Assembly: GCA_964487605.1 (NCBI GenBank)
Contig: CAZARU010000007.1
Coordinates: 1 to 64,000 of the forward strand
From: JAJDAH01 sp964487605
Lineage (GTDB): Bacteria; Myxococcota_A; Polyangia; Polyangiales; Polyangiaceae
Length of the DNA stretch: 64,000 bases
Direction: 5' to 3'
Part shown: positions 24,805 through 34,282 of the stretch, piece after piece
Numbering within the stretch: the first letter of the stretch is position 1
Layout: the number at the start of each line of letters is the position of its first letter
Position numbers and translations under genes: made by a program
Notes under the pieces: generated by a model
Seen by the model: only the letters and a program-made list of their open reading frames with translations
Told to the model about the DNA's origin: nothing
Databases searched by the model: none

Positions 24805-27303
24805 ATGACTTCGCACGCTCAGGTCCCCCGCGCCGTGAAGCTGGTTCGGACAGGTCTCGCCGCCCTCGCCTCCGTGGGCGTGATGGCCGGCGCCACCGCC
24901 GGCTGCCTCGATCGCCCCGTCTCGCCGCTGGTCCCGAACACGAGCAACGTGTTCGTCGATCAGATCAAGCAGTCGGCGGTCGACAAGATCGACCTGCTCT
25001 TCATGATCGACAACTCGGCGTCGATGGCCGACAAGCAGGAGATCCTCGGGTTCGCGGTGCCCGACCTCGTGGGCCGTCTCGTGAACCCCGTGTGCGTCGA
25101 CAAGGCGACGGGAACGGTCAGCGCCCCCCCTCCGAACCCGAACGACCCTTGCCCCGTCGGCGAGCGCGAGTTCAAGCCGATCAAGAACATCCACATCGGC
25201 ATCATCACGTCGAGCCTCGGCGGCCACGGCGCGGACTCTTGTTCCACGGCCATGGGCATGTCGTTCAACGCGACCATGAACGACTCGGGTCGGCTCGTGG
25301 CCCGTGACCGCGGCGGCGCGCCGGTCGGCACCTACCAGAACTTCGGCTTCCTGGCGTGGGATCCGGACCAGAACACCCACGTCCCGCCGGGAATCGGAGA
25401 TCAGGGCACCCTGACGACCACGTTCCAGAGCATGGTCGAGGGCGCGGGCGAGAGCGGCTGCGGCTTCGAGGCGAGCCTCGAGGCCTGGTACCGCTTCCTC
25501 ATCGATCCGGAGCCCTACGCCCAGATCGTGCGCGTCCCGTGCTTCGACGGCGACGGCTCGAACGGCTGCGCGGCCGAAGACGGCATCGACCAGCAGCTCC
25601 TGACCGAGCGGGCGAACTTCCTGCGCCCGGACTCGCTCGTCGCGGTCGTCATGCTGACCGACGAGAACGACTGCTCCGTCATCGACGACGGCCAGTTCTT
25701 CATCAGCGTGCAGTCGAACTCCGGAGCTTCGGCGTTCCACCTGCCGCGGGCCTCCGCCGCGTGCGCCACGAACCCCGACGACCCTTGCTGCCGCTCCTGC
25801 GGTCAGGGCGCCGGAAGCTGCCCGCCCAACTCCGCGGACGGCTCCTGCTCGATCGACGGCAGCTTCTACACGACGGCGGGCAAGGAGGACGAGCTGAACC
25901 TGCGCTGCTACGACCAGAAGCGACGCTTCGGCATCGACTTCCTCTATCCCATCGGCCGCTACGTGGCCGGCCTGCGCGACCTCTCGGTCCGCAAGAAGTG
26001 GAACGACGAGAATCCGAACAACCGCGTGCCGAACCCGCTCTACTCGAACCTGCAGAACAGCGACGCCCCCGTTCGCGATCCCTCGCTGGTCTTCCTCGCG
26101 GGCATCGTGGGCGTGCCGTGGCAGCTGCTCGAGGGCATGCCGCAACCGGGCGATCCTGCGGGCACCCTCCGGTACCTCACGGCGACCGAGATTGCCGAGA
26201 CGCCCGGCAAGTGGGACGCCATCGTCGGCGCCTGCCCGGGTGAAGAGATCGGCGGAGAGTGCTGCGCCAGCGGTGGCAGCATCAGCGCCGAGACGCGCTG
26301 CAAGATCGGCTCGCGCCAGACGCGCGGAAAGCCGACCGAGCCGCTGATGATCGAAGGCCCGGCCGAGCGCTCCGGCGTCGGCATCGGCGGCCCGCTGGCG
26401 CCCTCGAGCGCGGGCCCCGGCGCCAACCCCATCAACGGTCACGAGTGGAACGTCGTGGGCAACAACGACCTGCAGTACGCCTGCGTGTTCCCGCTTCGCC
26501 AGGCCCGCCCCATGGGCGACGACTGCGGCGCTCGCGCCGCAGAGGAGCGCAAGCCGCTCTGCCAGGACACGGGCGGCGGCTACGGCACGACGCAGTTCCT
26601 GGCGAAGGCCTATCCCGGTCTGCGCCACCTCAGCGTGCTCAAGGGCTACGGAGCGAACTCCATCATCGCGAGCATCTGCGCGCGGAACGTCGGCGACGTG
26701 AACGCCGCGGACTTCGGCTACCGCCCGGCCATCGGCGCGATCGTCGATCGGCTGAAGGAGCAGCTCCAGGAGCGGTGCCTGCCCCGCGAGCTCGCGGTGG
26801 ACGACCAGGGCCGCGTGCCGTGCGCCATCGTCGAGGTTGCCCAGCTCCGCGGCGAGAACAAGGTCTGCGACTGCAACCGGCCCGCTCACAGCGTTCCAGA
26901 CGAGGCCATCCTGCCGGCCGTGCGCAAGCAGCTCAAGGCCACGGGCGCCTGCGGCGGCGCGGGCCTGCCCAACTGCGAGCTCGACTTCTGCGCCTGCGAG
27001 GTGCACCCCGCCGGTGGCGACGCCGACGGCAACATCGTCGATCCGAACCTGCACAGCCGCTGCCAGACCGAGGCGGCGCCGGTGGGCGTGGACGGCTGGT
27101 GCTACATCGATCCGCCCAAGACCTCGCGCGAGCGCCCCGAGACCGAGGCCGCACAGCGCGCCCTCCTCGAGAACTGCGGCGAGGCCGAGAAGCGCAAGCT
27201 CGCGTTCGTCGGTGCCGGCCAGGGTCAGTCCGGGTCGATCATCTTCGTCGCGTGCGTCGGCGAGGCGTTCTCCGGCGGCGCCGTCGTCGAGCCGGTGCAG
27301 TAA
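24805..27303 (+). CDS. VWA-domain lipoprotein, Cys-rich
   Basis: 832 residues. The lipoprotein signal ends at GATAGC (Cys34). A von Willebrand A-like domain follows with the MIDAS sequence IDNSASM (Asp69, Ser71, Ser73) and, later, VVMLTDENDCS. It is interrupted by long Cys-containing insertions (for example CCRSCGQGAGSC), and the C-terminal third has a second Cys-rich region (CDCNRP, CGGAGLPNCELDFCACE). Proteins of this layout are frequent in myxobacteria and probably act in adhesion or surface assembly; no function is proven from sequence. It has its own promoter and converges on the FG-GAP gene across 45 bases. Confidence 0.87.
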   Translation: MTSHAQVPRAVKLVRTGLAALASVGVMAGATAGCLDRPVSPLVPNTSNVFVDQIKQSAVDKIDLLFMIDNSASMADKQEILGFAVPDLVGRLVNPVCVDKATGTVSAPPPNPNDPCPVGEREFKPIKNIHIGIITSSLGGHGADSCSTAMGMSFNATMNDSGRLVARDRGGAPVGTYQNFGFLAWDPDQNTHVPPGIGDQGTLTTTFQSMVEGAGESGCGFEASLEAWYRFLIDPEPYAQIVRVPCFDGDGSNGCAAEDGIDQQLLTERANFLRPDSLVAVVMLTDENDCSVIDDGQFFISVQSNSGASAFHLPRASAACATNPDDPCCRSCGQGAGSCPPNSADGSCSIDGSFYTTAGKEDELNLRCYDQKRRFGIDFLYPIGRYVAGLRDLSVRKKWNDENPNNRVPNPLYSNLQNSDAPVRDPSLVFLAGIVGVPWQLLEGMPQPGDPAGTLRYLTATEIAETPGKWDAIVGACPGEEIGGECCASGGSISAETRCKIGSRQTRGKPTEPLMIEGPAERSGVGIGGPLAPSSAGPGANPINGHEWNVVGNNDLQYACVFPLRQARPMGDDCGARAAEERKPLCQDTGGGYGTTQFLAKAYPGLRHLSVLKGYGANSIIASICARNVGDVNAADFGYRPAIGAIVDRLKEQLQERCLPRELAVDDQGRVPCAIVEVAQLRGENKVCDCNRPAHSVPDEAILPAVRKQLKATGACGGAGLPNCELDFCACEVHPAGGDADGNIVDPNLHSRCQTEAAPVGVDGWCYIDPPKTSRERPETEAAQRALLENCGEAEKRKLAFVGAGQGQSGSIIFVACVGEAFSGGAVVEPVQ

Positions 27304-27348
27304 CGCGCCCTGCGGACCGTGCCGCGGCCCACCGGCTGCGGCGCGCGC

Positions 27349-29646
27349 TCAGTGCGGGATGTCGCAGACCGCTGCGGCCGGGGGGGACGTGTTGTTGTCG
27401 GTGCGACACTCGACCACGCCCAGCGGCGGTGTGACCGTCGCGTAGACCAGGGTCGAGCCGTTCTGGACGTCCGCGGGAGCGGTCGAGAGATCCAGGGAGA
27501 GCGTCTCCGCCTGCGCGAGGTACAGGGGAACGGTGGTGGCAGAGGTTGCGAGGAGCGTGCCGGCGGGCGCTGCCCCTGCGAACACCTCGACGACCACGCC
27601 GGGGGGCAGCGGCGCGCTCCCCAGGTTGCGCACCTCCACGACCACGCCGAACGGGCCCGAGCAGCGCGCCTCGAGGGTGACCGTGGCGTCCGGCGCCGCG
27701 AACTCGCTGCCCGGCTGCTTGTTCTGACGGAAGTTGTTCAGCCCTGGCACCGTCCAGTTCGCGACCTCCGCCGTCGGGATGGTGCCGTCCTCTTCGACGT
27801 TGGTGACGTGATAGGTGTGCTGGTTCCAGACGCGCCGCGTGCGGACCCAGGACTTGCTCGCGCTCTGGATGACCCGTACGCCGCTCTGCTTCGTGCCCTG
27901 GCAGTCGAAGGCGTAGGCGTTCGAGGCCACCACGATGTCGGCCTGCCCGTCGTTGTCCACGTCGGCGATGACGGGGTACTCGATGAGCGTCCCCGTCGTG
28001 TTGCAGGTCTGCCACAGGACGGCCCCCGTCGAACCGTCGTACACGCGGAGCTGGATTTCGTCGGAGTAGACGGCCTCCGCCTTGCCATCGCCGTTGAAGT
28101 CGAACACCGAGCTCCCGGTCGCTGCGGAGGAGCAGTCCCGCGTCGGGTTCTGCCAGAGCAGCGTGGACGCGCTGGGGACCGTCGGGTCCACGAGCTTCTT
28201 GCCGTCGAAGATGACGTACGCGATCGACCCGGCGAGGGCGACGTCGGGGAAGCCGTCGCCGTTGAAGTCCGCGACGGTGGGAGGGCCGCCACCGGCGAGG
28301 TGGCCGCACGGGTTCGACGGGGCCGTCTCGTGGATGTCGAAGGGGGCGCGCACGACCGTGAAATTGGGCGAGCCCGACGTGACGCGCCACACGTGCAGGC
28401 GGCGGCTGCCGTCTGCGGCGTTGATGCCGATGATCTCGGGCGTCCCATCCAGGTCGAGATCGCCCACCGCCGACCACCCGGAGGCGATGCCGCTGTCGGC
28501 GAGGAGGGTCCCGTCGGCGCGGTACGCGCGGCGACCGTCCACGACGTCGAGCTTGCCGTCGCCGTCCACGTCGGAGACCGCGGGCACGCTCAGGCCTGCT
28601 GCGAACGAAGCCTTGATGGCGCCGTTCACGCCGTTCAGGATGGCTCCCTCGACGACGACCTCCACCGTGCCGTCGCCGTCCAGATCGGCGAGGGCCGGGG
28701 CGCGGCAGCCGACCACCGGGCTCGTCCAGAGGTGCTGACCCGCCCCATTGAAGGCGAGCGCCGCCCCGCCCGCGCACCCGACGATCTCGTTGCCCGGCTG
28801 CCCGTCGATGTTTCCGCCGGCCAGCTCGCTGGAGGCGTTCACCATGCCGCCGACGGCGAACTTGTCCACCACCTGGCCGTTCACGATGGAGATCGCGTGG
28901 AGCGTGCCGATCCCGCCGTAGTCCCCCGACGCGAAGGTGTTGAACACGATCTCCGGAATGTCGCGCTCCGTGATCTTCCCATCGCAGTCGTCGTCGTCGA
29001 GCTGCACGACGATGGGCGTCATCATCACGTCGCTCGAGGTGGGCGGCGCGGTCACGCCGCCCCACGTGTAGGCGATGACGGGATCGAAGGGCTCCGTGCT
29101 GGGCGGGCGCTCACACTTCTCGAGGCAGTCCGGAAAAGTCTGCGAGCCCGTGCACTCGGGAGGCCGCGGCAGGCAGCGACCCTCGCCGGCCACGAAGCCT
29201 CCCGTGCAGCTCCCCGCGTCGCTCGGAGCCGCCGCGTCGGGCGCGTCCCCGAGCGCGAGCTCGCAGTACTCTGCGGCCCCGCACTCGGAGGACTCCGTGC
29301 AGGGGCCCCCCGGGGTCACGCACCGCTCGAAGGAGCAGAACTCCGCCATCGCGCAGCACTGGTCGCCGCACGCGCTCCGGCGATCGCAGCAGGCTCCACC
29401 GACGCAGATCCCGCCGTCGGCGCACGACCTGCCCGGCTCGCACGCGCCCGAATCGAGCCCGATGGAGGCGTCGGCGGCCGAGCCGCCCGAGCCGCTCGCT
29501 CCGCCCGAGCCCCCCGCGCCGCCGGTTCCGCCCGCGCCGACGCGGTTGGAAGCGGTGCCCCCCGAGTCGTCGCCGCAGCTCGACTGCACCAGCGCCGTGG
29601 CAGCGAAGGCTACGACGCTTGAGCGAACCGCGTCGAAGGTGCGCAT
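27349..29646 (-). CDS. FG-GAP/VCBS-repeat lipoprotein with Cys-rich N-terminus
   Basis: 765 residues from ATG 29646. A hydrophobic signal ends near SSCGDD (Cys24, a weak lipobox), followed by a Gly/Ala/Ser linker (37-58), a Cys-rich region (69-180), and a propeller-like domain with six D-x-(D/N)-x-DG calcium-loop motifs at about 321, 359, 396, 460, 516 and 562. The last 120 residues resemble a CARDB/Ig-like domain. FG-GAP propellers bind calcium and ligands at the cell surface. It is the likely partner of the next Cys-rich gene upstream, 40 bases away on the same strand. Confidence 0.87.
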   Translation of the reverse strand: MRTFDAVRSSVVAFAATALVQSSCGDDSGGTASNRVGAGGTGGAGGSGGASGSGGSAADASIGLDSGACEPGRSCADGGICVGGACCDRRSACGDQCCAMAEFCSFERCVTPGGPCTESSECGAAEYCELALGDAPDAAAPSDAGSCTGGFVAGEGRCLPRPPECTGSQTFPDCLEKCERPPSTEPFDPVIAYTWGGVTAPPTSSDVMMTPIVVQLDDDDCDGKITERDIPEIVFNTFASGDYGGIGTLHAISIVNGQVVDKFAVGGMVNASSELAGGNIDGQPGNEIVGCAGGAALAFNGAGQHLWTSPVVGCRAPALADLDGDGTVEVVVEGAILNGVNGAIKASFAAGLSVPAVSDVDGDGKLDVVDGRRAYRADGTLLADSGIASGWSAVGDLDLDGTPEIIGINAADGSRRLHVWRVTSGSPNFTVVRAPFDIHETAPSNPCGHLAGGGPPTVADFNGDGFPDVALAGSIAYVIFDGKKLVDPTVPSASTLLWQNPTRDCSSAATGSSVFDFNGDGKAEAVYSDEIQLRVYDGSTGAVLWQTCNTTGTLIEYPVIADVDNDGQADIVVASNAYAFDCQGTKQSGVRVIQSASKSWVRTRRVWNQHTYHVTNVEEDGTIPTAEVANWTVPGLNNFRQNKQPGSEFAAPDATVTLEARCSGPFGVVVEVRNLGSAPLPPGVVVEVFAGAAPAGTLLATSATTVPLYLAQAETLSLDLSTAPADVQNGSTLVYATVTPPLGVVECRTDNNTSPPAAAVCDIPH

Positions 29647-29686
29647 CCCGGGAACGGTCGCACGGTCCAGCGCCGCTCTCAAGCCG

Positions 29687-30484
29687 TCACTTCGGCGTCG
29701 TCCCAGGCGAGCCGGTCACCGTGCACCGACCGGCGTGGCACGCCGCCCTCGCGTACTCGGGGTATCCCGGATCGCAGTCGTCGCACAGGGCCATGGGGTC
29801 GCAGAGGATCTTCACGAGCTCCGGCTCCGAGCCGACGCGCACCGCGATGAGCGAATCCGCCTCCGCGCTGCCGCCACACTCGCAGCAGTCGGACGTCCGG
29901 ATCCGGCAGTCGGCGTCGGTGCTGCAGGCCGTGAGCGGCAGCGCCAGGAGGTCGACGACGCGGCACGAGCCCGTGGAGCACGTTGCGACGAGCGTGGGAT
30001 CGTCCGGCATGAAGCACAGGTCGCACCCCTCGCCGGAGGCGCAGGCCTGCTGGAGGTGCGCTTCGGCCGCCTTCCGGTTGACGCCCACGGCGTCGCCGCG
30101 GGTGGCGGCGCCGCACGAGCCACAGCACGTCCCCGGGCGAACGACGCACTCGCTCGTCGTGGTGCACGCGGACCATCCCGCGGCGGCGGCCGCGCCCGCG
30201 TCGGCGAGTCCGCCTGCGACGCCCGCCACACCACCCTGGCCGCCGCCACCGCCCACCCCCGCGGCGCCCGCTGCCCCACCGACCATCGTCCCGCCGGCGC
30301 TGCCGCCCGTGGACGTTCCACCGGTAGCGCCTCCCGAGCCGTCGGCGCCCGAACCCCCGACGGCCGCGCCGGCGCCCGCGCCTCCCCCGGGGCCCGCCGC
30401 CCGGTCGTCGGTGCGCGCCTGTCCTCCGCAGCGCCAGGCAAGGAGCGCCAACAGGAGGAGGTTTCCGGCGCGCCAGCCCGTCAT
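29687..30484 (-). CDS. Lipoprotein with duplicated nine-cysteine domain
   Basis: 265 residues. A short signal (LLLLALLAWRC, Cys19, atypical lipobox) is followed by about 80 residues of Gly/Ala/Ser linker, then two copies of one domain: residues 107-174 and 187-254. Both have the spacing C-x5-C-x6-CC-x(1-2)-C ... C-x5-C-x2-C ... C-x4-C, an internal duplication with every cysteine kept, so probably a stable disulfide fold. I do not recognise the family. It is likely displayed outside the cell with the FG-GAP protein encoded downstream. Confidence 0.78.
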   Translation of the reverse strand: MTGWRAGNLLLLALLAWRCGGQARTDDRAAGPGGGAGAGAAVGGSGADGSGGATGGTSTGGSAGGTMVGGAAGAAGVGGGGGQGGVAGVAGGLADAGAAAAAGWSACTTTSECVVRPGTCCGSCGAATRGDAVGVNRKAAEAHLQQACASGEGCDLCFMPDDPTLVATCSTGSCRVVDLLALPLTACSTDADCRIRTSDCCECGGSAEADSLIAVRVGSEPELVKILCDPMALCDDCDPGYPEYARAACHAGRCTVTGSPGTTPK

Positions 30485-30563
30485 CGACACGAGTGTACTC
30501 CTGCCCTGAGATGCCCGTCCCCTGCGACTTCCGGCGTCCGCACGGCCGAGCCCGGCACTGGAC

Positions 30564-32369
30564 GTGTGGGCCGGCAATTACCGCCAGGGCCCCAACGGTG
30601 GTACTTCTCACGCAACCTCCTTGTTCTGTCTGATCCGACCACCCGGAGTGGAGACGTTCCGAATCGGGACGCTGTCGCTGTCCCCGCCGCTCGGGGCCGC
30701 CTACGTCGCGGGTGCGGTCGAGGCCGCCGGGATTCGGGTGCAGGTCATCGACGCGCTCGGCGAGGCGCCGACGAAGAAGACCGGGTACTTCAGGGGGCAC
30801 CTCATCGGACTCAGGTTCGACGAGATCGTCGTGCGAATCTCTCCCGAGGCGACGGTCGTCGGCATCACCTGCATCTTCACGCACGAGTGGCCCATGGTCG
30901 CCCGGCTCACCGAGCAGATTCACCGGGCACGCCCCGACGTGACGATCGTCGTCGGCGGCGAGCACGTGACCTCGATGCCCGAGTTCTCGCTCTTGACGTC
31001 GCAGGCGGACGCTCTCGTGCTCGGCGAGGGCGAGGAGACGGTGGTCGAGCTCCTTCGCGCGCTGGCCTCGGGGCGCCCGCTCGACGAGATCGACGGCATC
31101 GCGTTCCGCCGGGGCGATCGCGTGGTGATGAACCCGCGCCGCGCTCGACAGACCCAGCTCGAGAAGCTGCCGCGACCTGCGTGGCACCACTTCGACTTGC
31201 GGGCGTACCACGCCCACCGCTTCGTGGGCGGGGTCTACTCCGAGCGCCTCACCGTCCCCATCCTCGCCACCCGTGGCTGCCCCTATCAGTGCACGTTCTG
31301 CTCGTCGCCGAACATGTGGACCACCCGCTGGGTGGCGCGCGACCCGAAAGACGTCGTGGACGAGATCGAGGGCTACGTGAAGGAGTACGGCGCGGGTAAC
31401 TTCCCGTTCCAGGACCTCACCGCGGTCATCAAGAAGGACTGGATCATCGAGTTCTGCCAGGAGATCATCGACCGCGGGCTGGACATCACGTGGCAGCTCG
31501 CCAACGGGACGCGGTCGGAGCAGATCGATCTCGAAGCGGCCTTGCTCCTGAAGCGCTCCGGGATGATCAGCGCGGCGTACGCGCCGGAATCCGGCTCGGC
31601 GAGCACGCGCGCGATGATCAAGAAGAAGGTCAAGGCCGAGCGCATGATGGAGAGCATTCGGGCCGCCGCCGAAGCCGAGCTCAACATCTGCGCCTACATG
31701 ATCGTCGGCTTCCCCCACGACACCCCCGATCACATGCGGGAGTGCCTGCCCTTCCTGCGCGACATCGCGAAGGCCGGGGTCCGGGACATGGGCGTCGCCT
31801 ACTACATGGCGCTCCCGGGGACCGAGCTGTTCCGGAGCCTCGTGGACGCCGGGAAGATCCGGATCGACAGCCGGTACTTCCGCCAGGTGCTGGAGGGTGT
31901 CTCGCCGTTCCCCGCGGCCACCTTCTGTGACCAGCTGAGCAAGGCGGATCTCTTCTACTGGAAGGTCCGGTTCTACCTGGCGTTCTACGGTACGCGGCTC
32001 GAGATGGTCGGGATCCCCAGCACGGTGCGCGCCGCGCTGCAGATCTTCCGCGGGGGCAGCCAGGACACCAAGCTGCAGTCGGCAGTCCGCATGGCCGCTC
32101 AGAACGGCGTGGCCACCATGCTGTCGTGGCTGGGTCCGCGGTGGATTCCGCGGGACGAAGAGGCCGAGATGTTCGAGGGCTGGGATCGGCTCTTCCGTCG
32201 CATCTGGCAGAACCGACGAGCGGCGGGCGTGGAGCCGCCGGCGCCGACCGACACCACGCAGCTCGAAGGCCGGCAGTTCATGCGGGTGGTCAAGCTCGAC
32301 CACGAGCTGCGGCGCTCGCTGCCTGTGTTCTCGGACGTCGCTGCGGCCGGTCCGGGCCTGGGCGCCTGA
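30564..32369 (+). CDS. B12-binding radical SAM protein
   Basis: About 601 residues from GTG 30564; the true start is uncertain because the cobalamin-binding domain begins only near residue 20. The N-terminal domain (LIRPPG, then ATVVGITCIFTHEW and VVGGEHVTSMPE) is the B12-binding fold; the radical SAM core starts at RGCPYQCTFCSSPN with CxxxCxxC for the 4Fe-4S cluster, followed by PFQDLT and SGSASTRAMIKKK. Members methylate unactivated carbons or phosphorus, or rearrange rings, in natural products and lipids. The substrate is unknown. It converges with another radical SAM gene across 11 bases. Confidence 0.9.
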   Translation: MWAGNYRQGPNGGTSHATSLFCLIRPPGVETFRIGTLSLSPPLGAAYVAGAVEAAGIRVQVIDALGEAPTKKTGYFRGHLIGLRFDEIVVRISPEATVVGITCIFTHEWPMVARLTEQIHRARPDVTIVVGGEHVTSMPEFSLLTSQADALVLGEGEETVVELLRALASGRPLDEIDGIAFRRGDRVVMNPRRARQTQLEKLPRPAWHHFDLRAYHAHRFVGGVYSERLTVPILATRGCPYQCTFCSSPNMWTTRWVARDPKDVVDEIEGYVKEYGAGNFPFQDLTAVIKKDWIIEFCQEIIDRGLDITWQLANGTRSEQIDLEAALLLKRSGMISAAYAPESGSASTRAMIKKKVKAERMMESIRAAAEAELNICAYMIVGFPHDTPDHMRECLPFLRDIAKAGVRDMGVAYYMALPGTELFRSLVDAGKIRIDSRYFRQVLEGVSPFPAATFCDQLSKADLFYWKVRFYLAFYGTRLEMVGIPSTVRAALQIFRGGSQDTKLQSAVRMAAQNGVATMLSWLGPRWIPRDEEAEMFEGWDRLFRRIWQNRRAAGVEPPAPTDTTQLEGRQFMRVVKLDHELRRSLPVFSDVAAAGPGLGA

Positions 32370-32380
32370 AGGCGGCAGCG

Positions 32381-33367
32381 TCAGGGGCGCGCCGGCGGCG
32401 GCAGCATTCGGTCCACGCGTCCTCCCCACGCGTAGTTCTCCTCCACCACTCGGGCGCACCAGCACTGGGAGCATCCCCCGCGCCGGAGGCGGCCGAGTGC
32501 CTCGGCCACACCGAGACGAACGACGTTGTTCGAGCGGTTCAGCCGGGCCACCTGCCCGCAGTGGTAGAGATTGCCCTCCGGGTCCAGGGTCACGTTGATG
32601 TGTCCCGCGGCGCACGGCAGCGAGGTGTCCTCGGGATAGCGCCTGAAGTGCACCAGGCTGGACCAGCGGTTGAGCACCGCGCTGGACGAGCGCTTCCTCG
32701 CTTCCACGCGTGCGAACGCGGCTCGCACCGCGACGGGCTCCGCCACGAACGCCGAGCCGTCCCGGCGCGTGTCGAGGAACAGGCTCGGGCGTACCGGCTG
32801 GAACAGGACGCGCAGACCGAGGCCCTCCACGAGATCGATCAGCTCGTCCATGGCATCGGCGTTGTGACGCCCGACGGCGCACGTGAACTCCACGGGGATC
32901 CCGGCGTCCCGCGCGGCTCGCGCACCTCCGATGGCTCCGCGGAAGGCGCCCGCGCCGCGCATCGCGTCGTGGTGCGCCTCGGGACCATCGAGGCTGATCT
33001 TCACCTTCTCGAGCTTCCGGACGGTCTCGAGCCGGCGGGGCACCAGCAATCCGTTCGTGTTCATCCGGACGACGACGCCGAGCCCGACGAGCGCGTCCAC
33101 GACGGCATCGACGTGGCGGTGAGCGAGGGGCTCGCCTCCATCGAGCGAGAGCTCACGCATCCCGTGCAGGTGCAGCTCGGTGAGCGCGCGGAGGATCGCA
33201 TCGAGGGGCATCTCGCGCGGCATCGGCGTGTGGCGGTCGCAGTAGTCGCAGCTCAGGTTGCACAGGTGGGTGATCTCGAAGCCCACGACGAGGGGCGTCG
33301 GAAAGCCCACCCGCGCCGCCACGACACGTAGCGCGGTGGTCAGCTTCACGGTGGTGACGGCACTCAT
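32381..33367 (-). CDS. Radical SAM protein with SPASM-like C-terminus
   Basis: 328 residues from ATG 33367. The radical SAM cluster motif is CNLSCDYC, with LSLDGGEPLAH (SAM-binding GGE) and KISLDGPE. The C-terminal CAAGHINVTLDPEGNLYHCGQ-type segment and GCSQCWC supply Cys for a SPASM or twitch auxiliary cluster. Such enzymes mature peptides (PqqE-like) or modify proteins and other substrates. No precursor peptide gene is obvious nearby. It is divergent from the response regulator across about 200 bases. Confidence 0.88.
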   Translation of the reverse strand: MSAVTTVKLTTALRVVAARVGFPTPLVVGFEITHLCNLSCDYCDRHTPMPREMPLDAILRALTELHLHGMRELSLDGGEPLAHRHVDAVVDALVGLGVVVRMNTNGLLVPRRLETVRKLEKVKISLDGPEAHHDAMRGAGAFRGAIGGARAARDAGIPVEFTCAVGRHNADAMDELIDLVEGLGLRVLFQPVRPSLFLDTRRDGSAFVAEPVAVRAAFARVEARKRSSSAVLNRWSSLVHFRRYPEDTSLPCAAGHINVTLDPEGNLYHCGQVARLNRSNNVVRLGVAEALGRLRRGGCSQCWCARVVEENYAWGGRVDRMLPPPARP

Positions 33368-33506
33368 GAAAGAACGATGCCAACGTCCTCGCTCTCCGAC
33401 GGCGCTCGTTCGCTCGAAGGTTTCGAGGCGGACGCTCGCGGCGGGCGCGTGAGCGTCGTCGTCCGGCAACGGGGGTGTGCCGCCAGCGCCCCGGGTGGCG
33501 CTCCGT

Positions 33507-33535
33507 TTCACTTCTGGTCCGGGTTCGTCTAGAAC
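33507..33535 (+). promoter_or_regulatory. Candidate promoter of the response regulator gene
   Basis: TTCACT (33507-33512), 17 bases, TAGAAC (33530-33535); each box matches four of six consensus bases. The ATG follows 29 bases later. Confidence 0.3.
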
Positions 33536-33564
33536 TCGCTGGGCGCGGCGCGCGCCCCCCCTCG

Positions 33565-34260
33565 ATGGAAACCAAGAAGACCATCCTGGTGGTCGAAGAC
33601 GAGCCGCACATCGTCCTCGGCCTGAAGGACGCCCTGGAGTTCGAGGGCTTCCGGGTCGTGTCCGCGATGACCGGCAAGGACGGGTGCGACGTGGCCCGCC
33701 AGGAGCGGCCGAACGCGGTCCTGCTCGACCTCATGCTGCCGGACATGAACGGGTATCAGGTGTGCGAGGAGCTCCGCCGAACGGACGCCCTCGTTCCCAT
33801 CATCATGCTCACGGCCCGCGGCACCGAGGCGGACAAGATCCGCGGCCTCGACTCCGGCGCCGACGACTACGTGACCAAGCCGTTCAGCGTGGGCGAGCTG
33901 GTCGCGCGCGTGCGCGCGATCCTTCGTCGGACGACCCGGCCCGCCTCGGGGGAGGACGCCGTGTTCCCGATCGGCCAGGCGACGGTGAACCTGGACACGC
34001 ACACCGTCCGGCGGAAGGGCCGGGAACCGGAGACGCTCTCCTTCTACGAAGTGGAGCTCCTGCGCCTGCTGCGTGAGCGCGTGGGGAGGCCGGTGAGCCG
34101 CGAGGACATCATGAACCGCGTCTGGGGCGTGGACGCGAGCCCGACCAACCGGACCATCGACAACTTCATCGTGAAGCTCAGGAAGAAGATCGAGAAGCAC
34201 CCGAACAAGCCCGAGCACATCCTCACGGTGTACGGGCATGGGTACAAGCTGGTCGACTAG
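33565..34260 (+). CDS. OmpR/PhoB-type response regulator, orphan
   Basis: 231 residues. The receiver domain has the acidic pair ED at 11-12, phospho-acceptor Asp55 in LLDLMLPD, Thr in MLTARG and Lys in VTKPFS. The C-terminal winged helix ends with the typical TVYGHGYKLVD. It binds DNA as a dimer when phosphorylated. No histidine kinase gene is next to it, so its partner is elsewhere; such orphan regulators are common in myxobacteria. The longer upstream open frame is not needed. Confidence 0.94.
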   Translation: METKKTILVVEDEPHIVLGLKDALEFEGFRVVSAMTGKDGCDVARQERPNAVLLDLMLPDMNGYQVCEELRRTDALVPIIMLTARGTEADKIRGLDSGADDYVTKPFSVGELVARVRAILRRTTRPASGEDAVFPIGQATVNLDTHTVRRKGREPETLSFYEVELLRLLRERVGRPVSREDIMNRVWGVDASPTNRTIDNFIVKLRKKIEKHPNKPEHILTVYGHGYKLVD

Positions 34261-34282
34261 GGTGGGCGTTCCGCGTTGCGCG

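Noticed and set aside
27304..27348. Bidirectional terminator between the VWA and FG-GAP genes
   Set aside because: The 45-base gap is GC-rich but I found no convincing inverted repeat.
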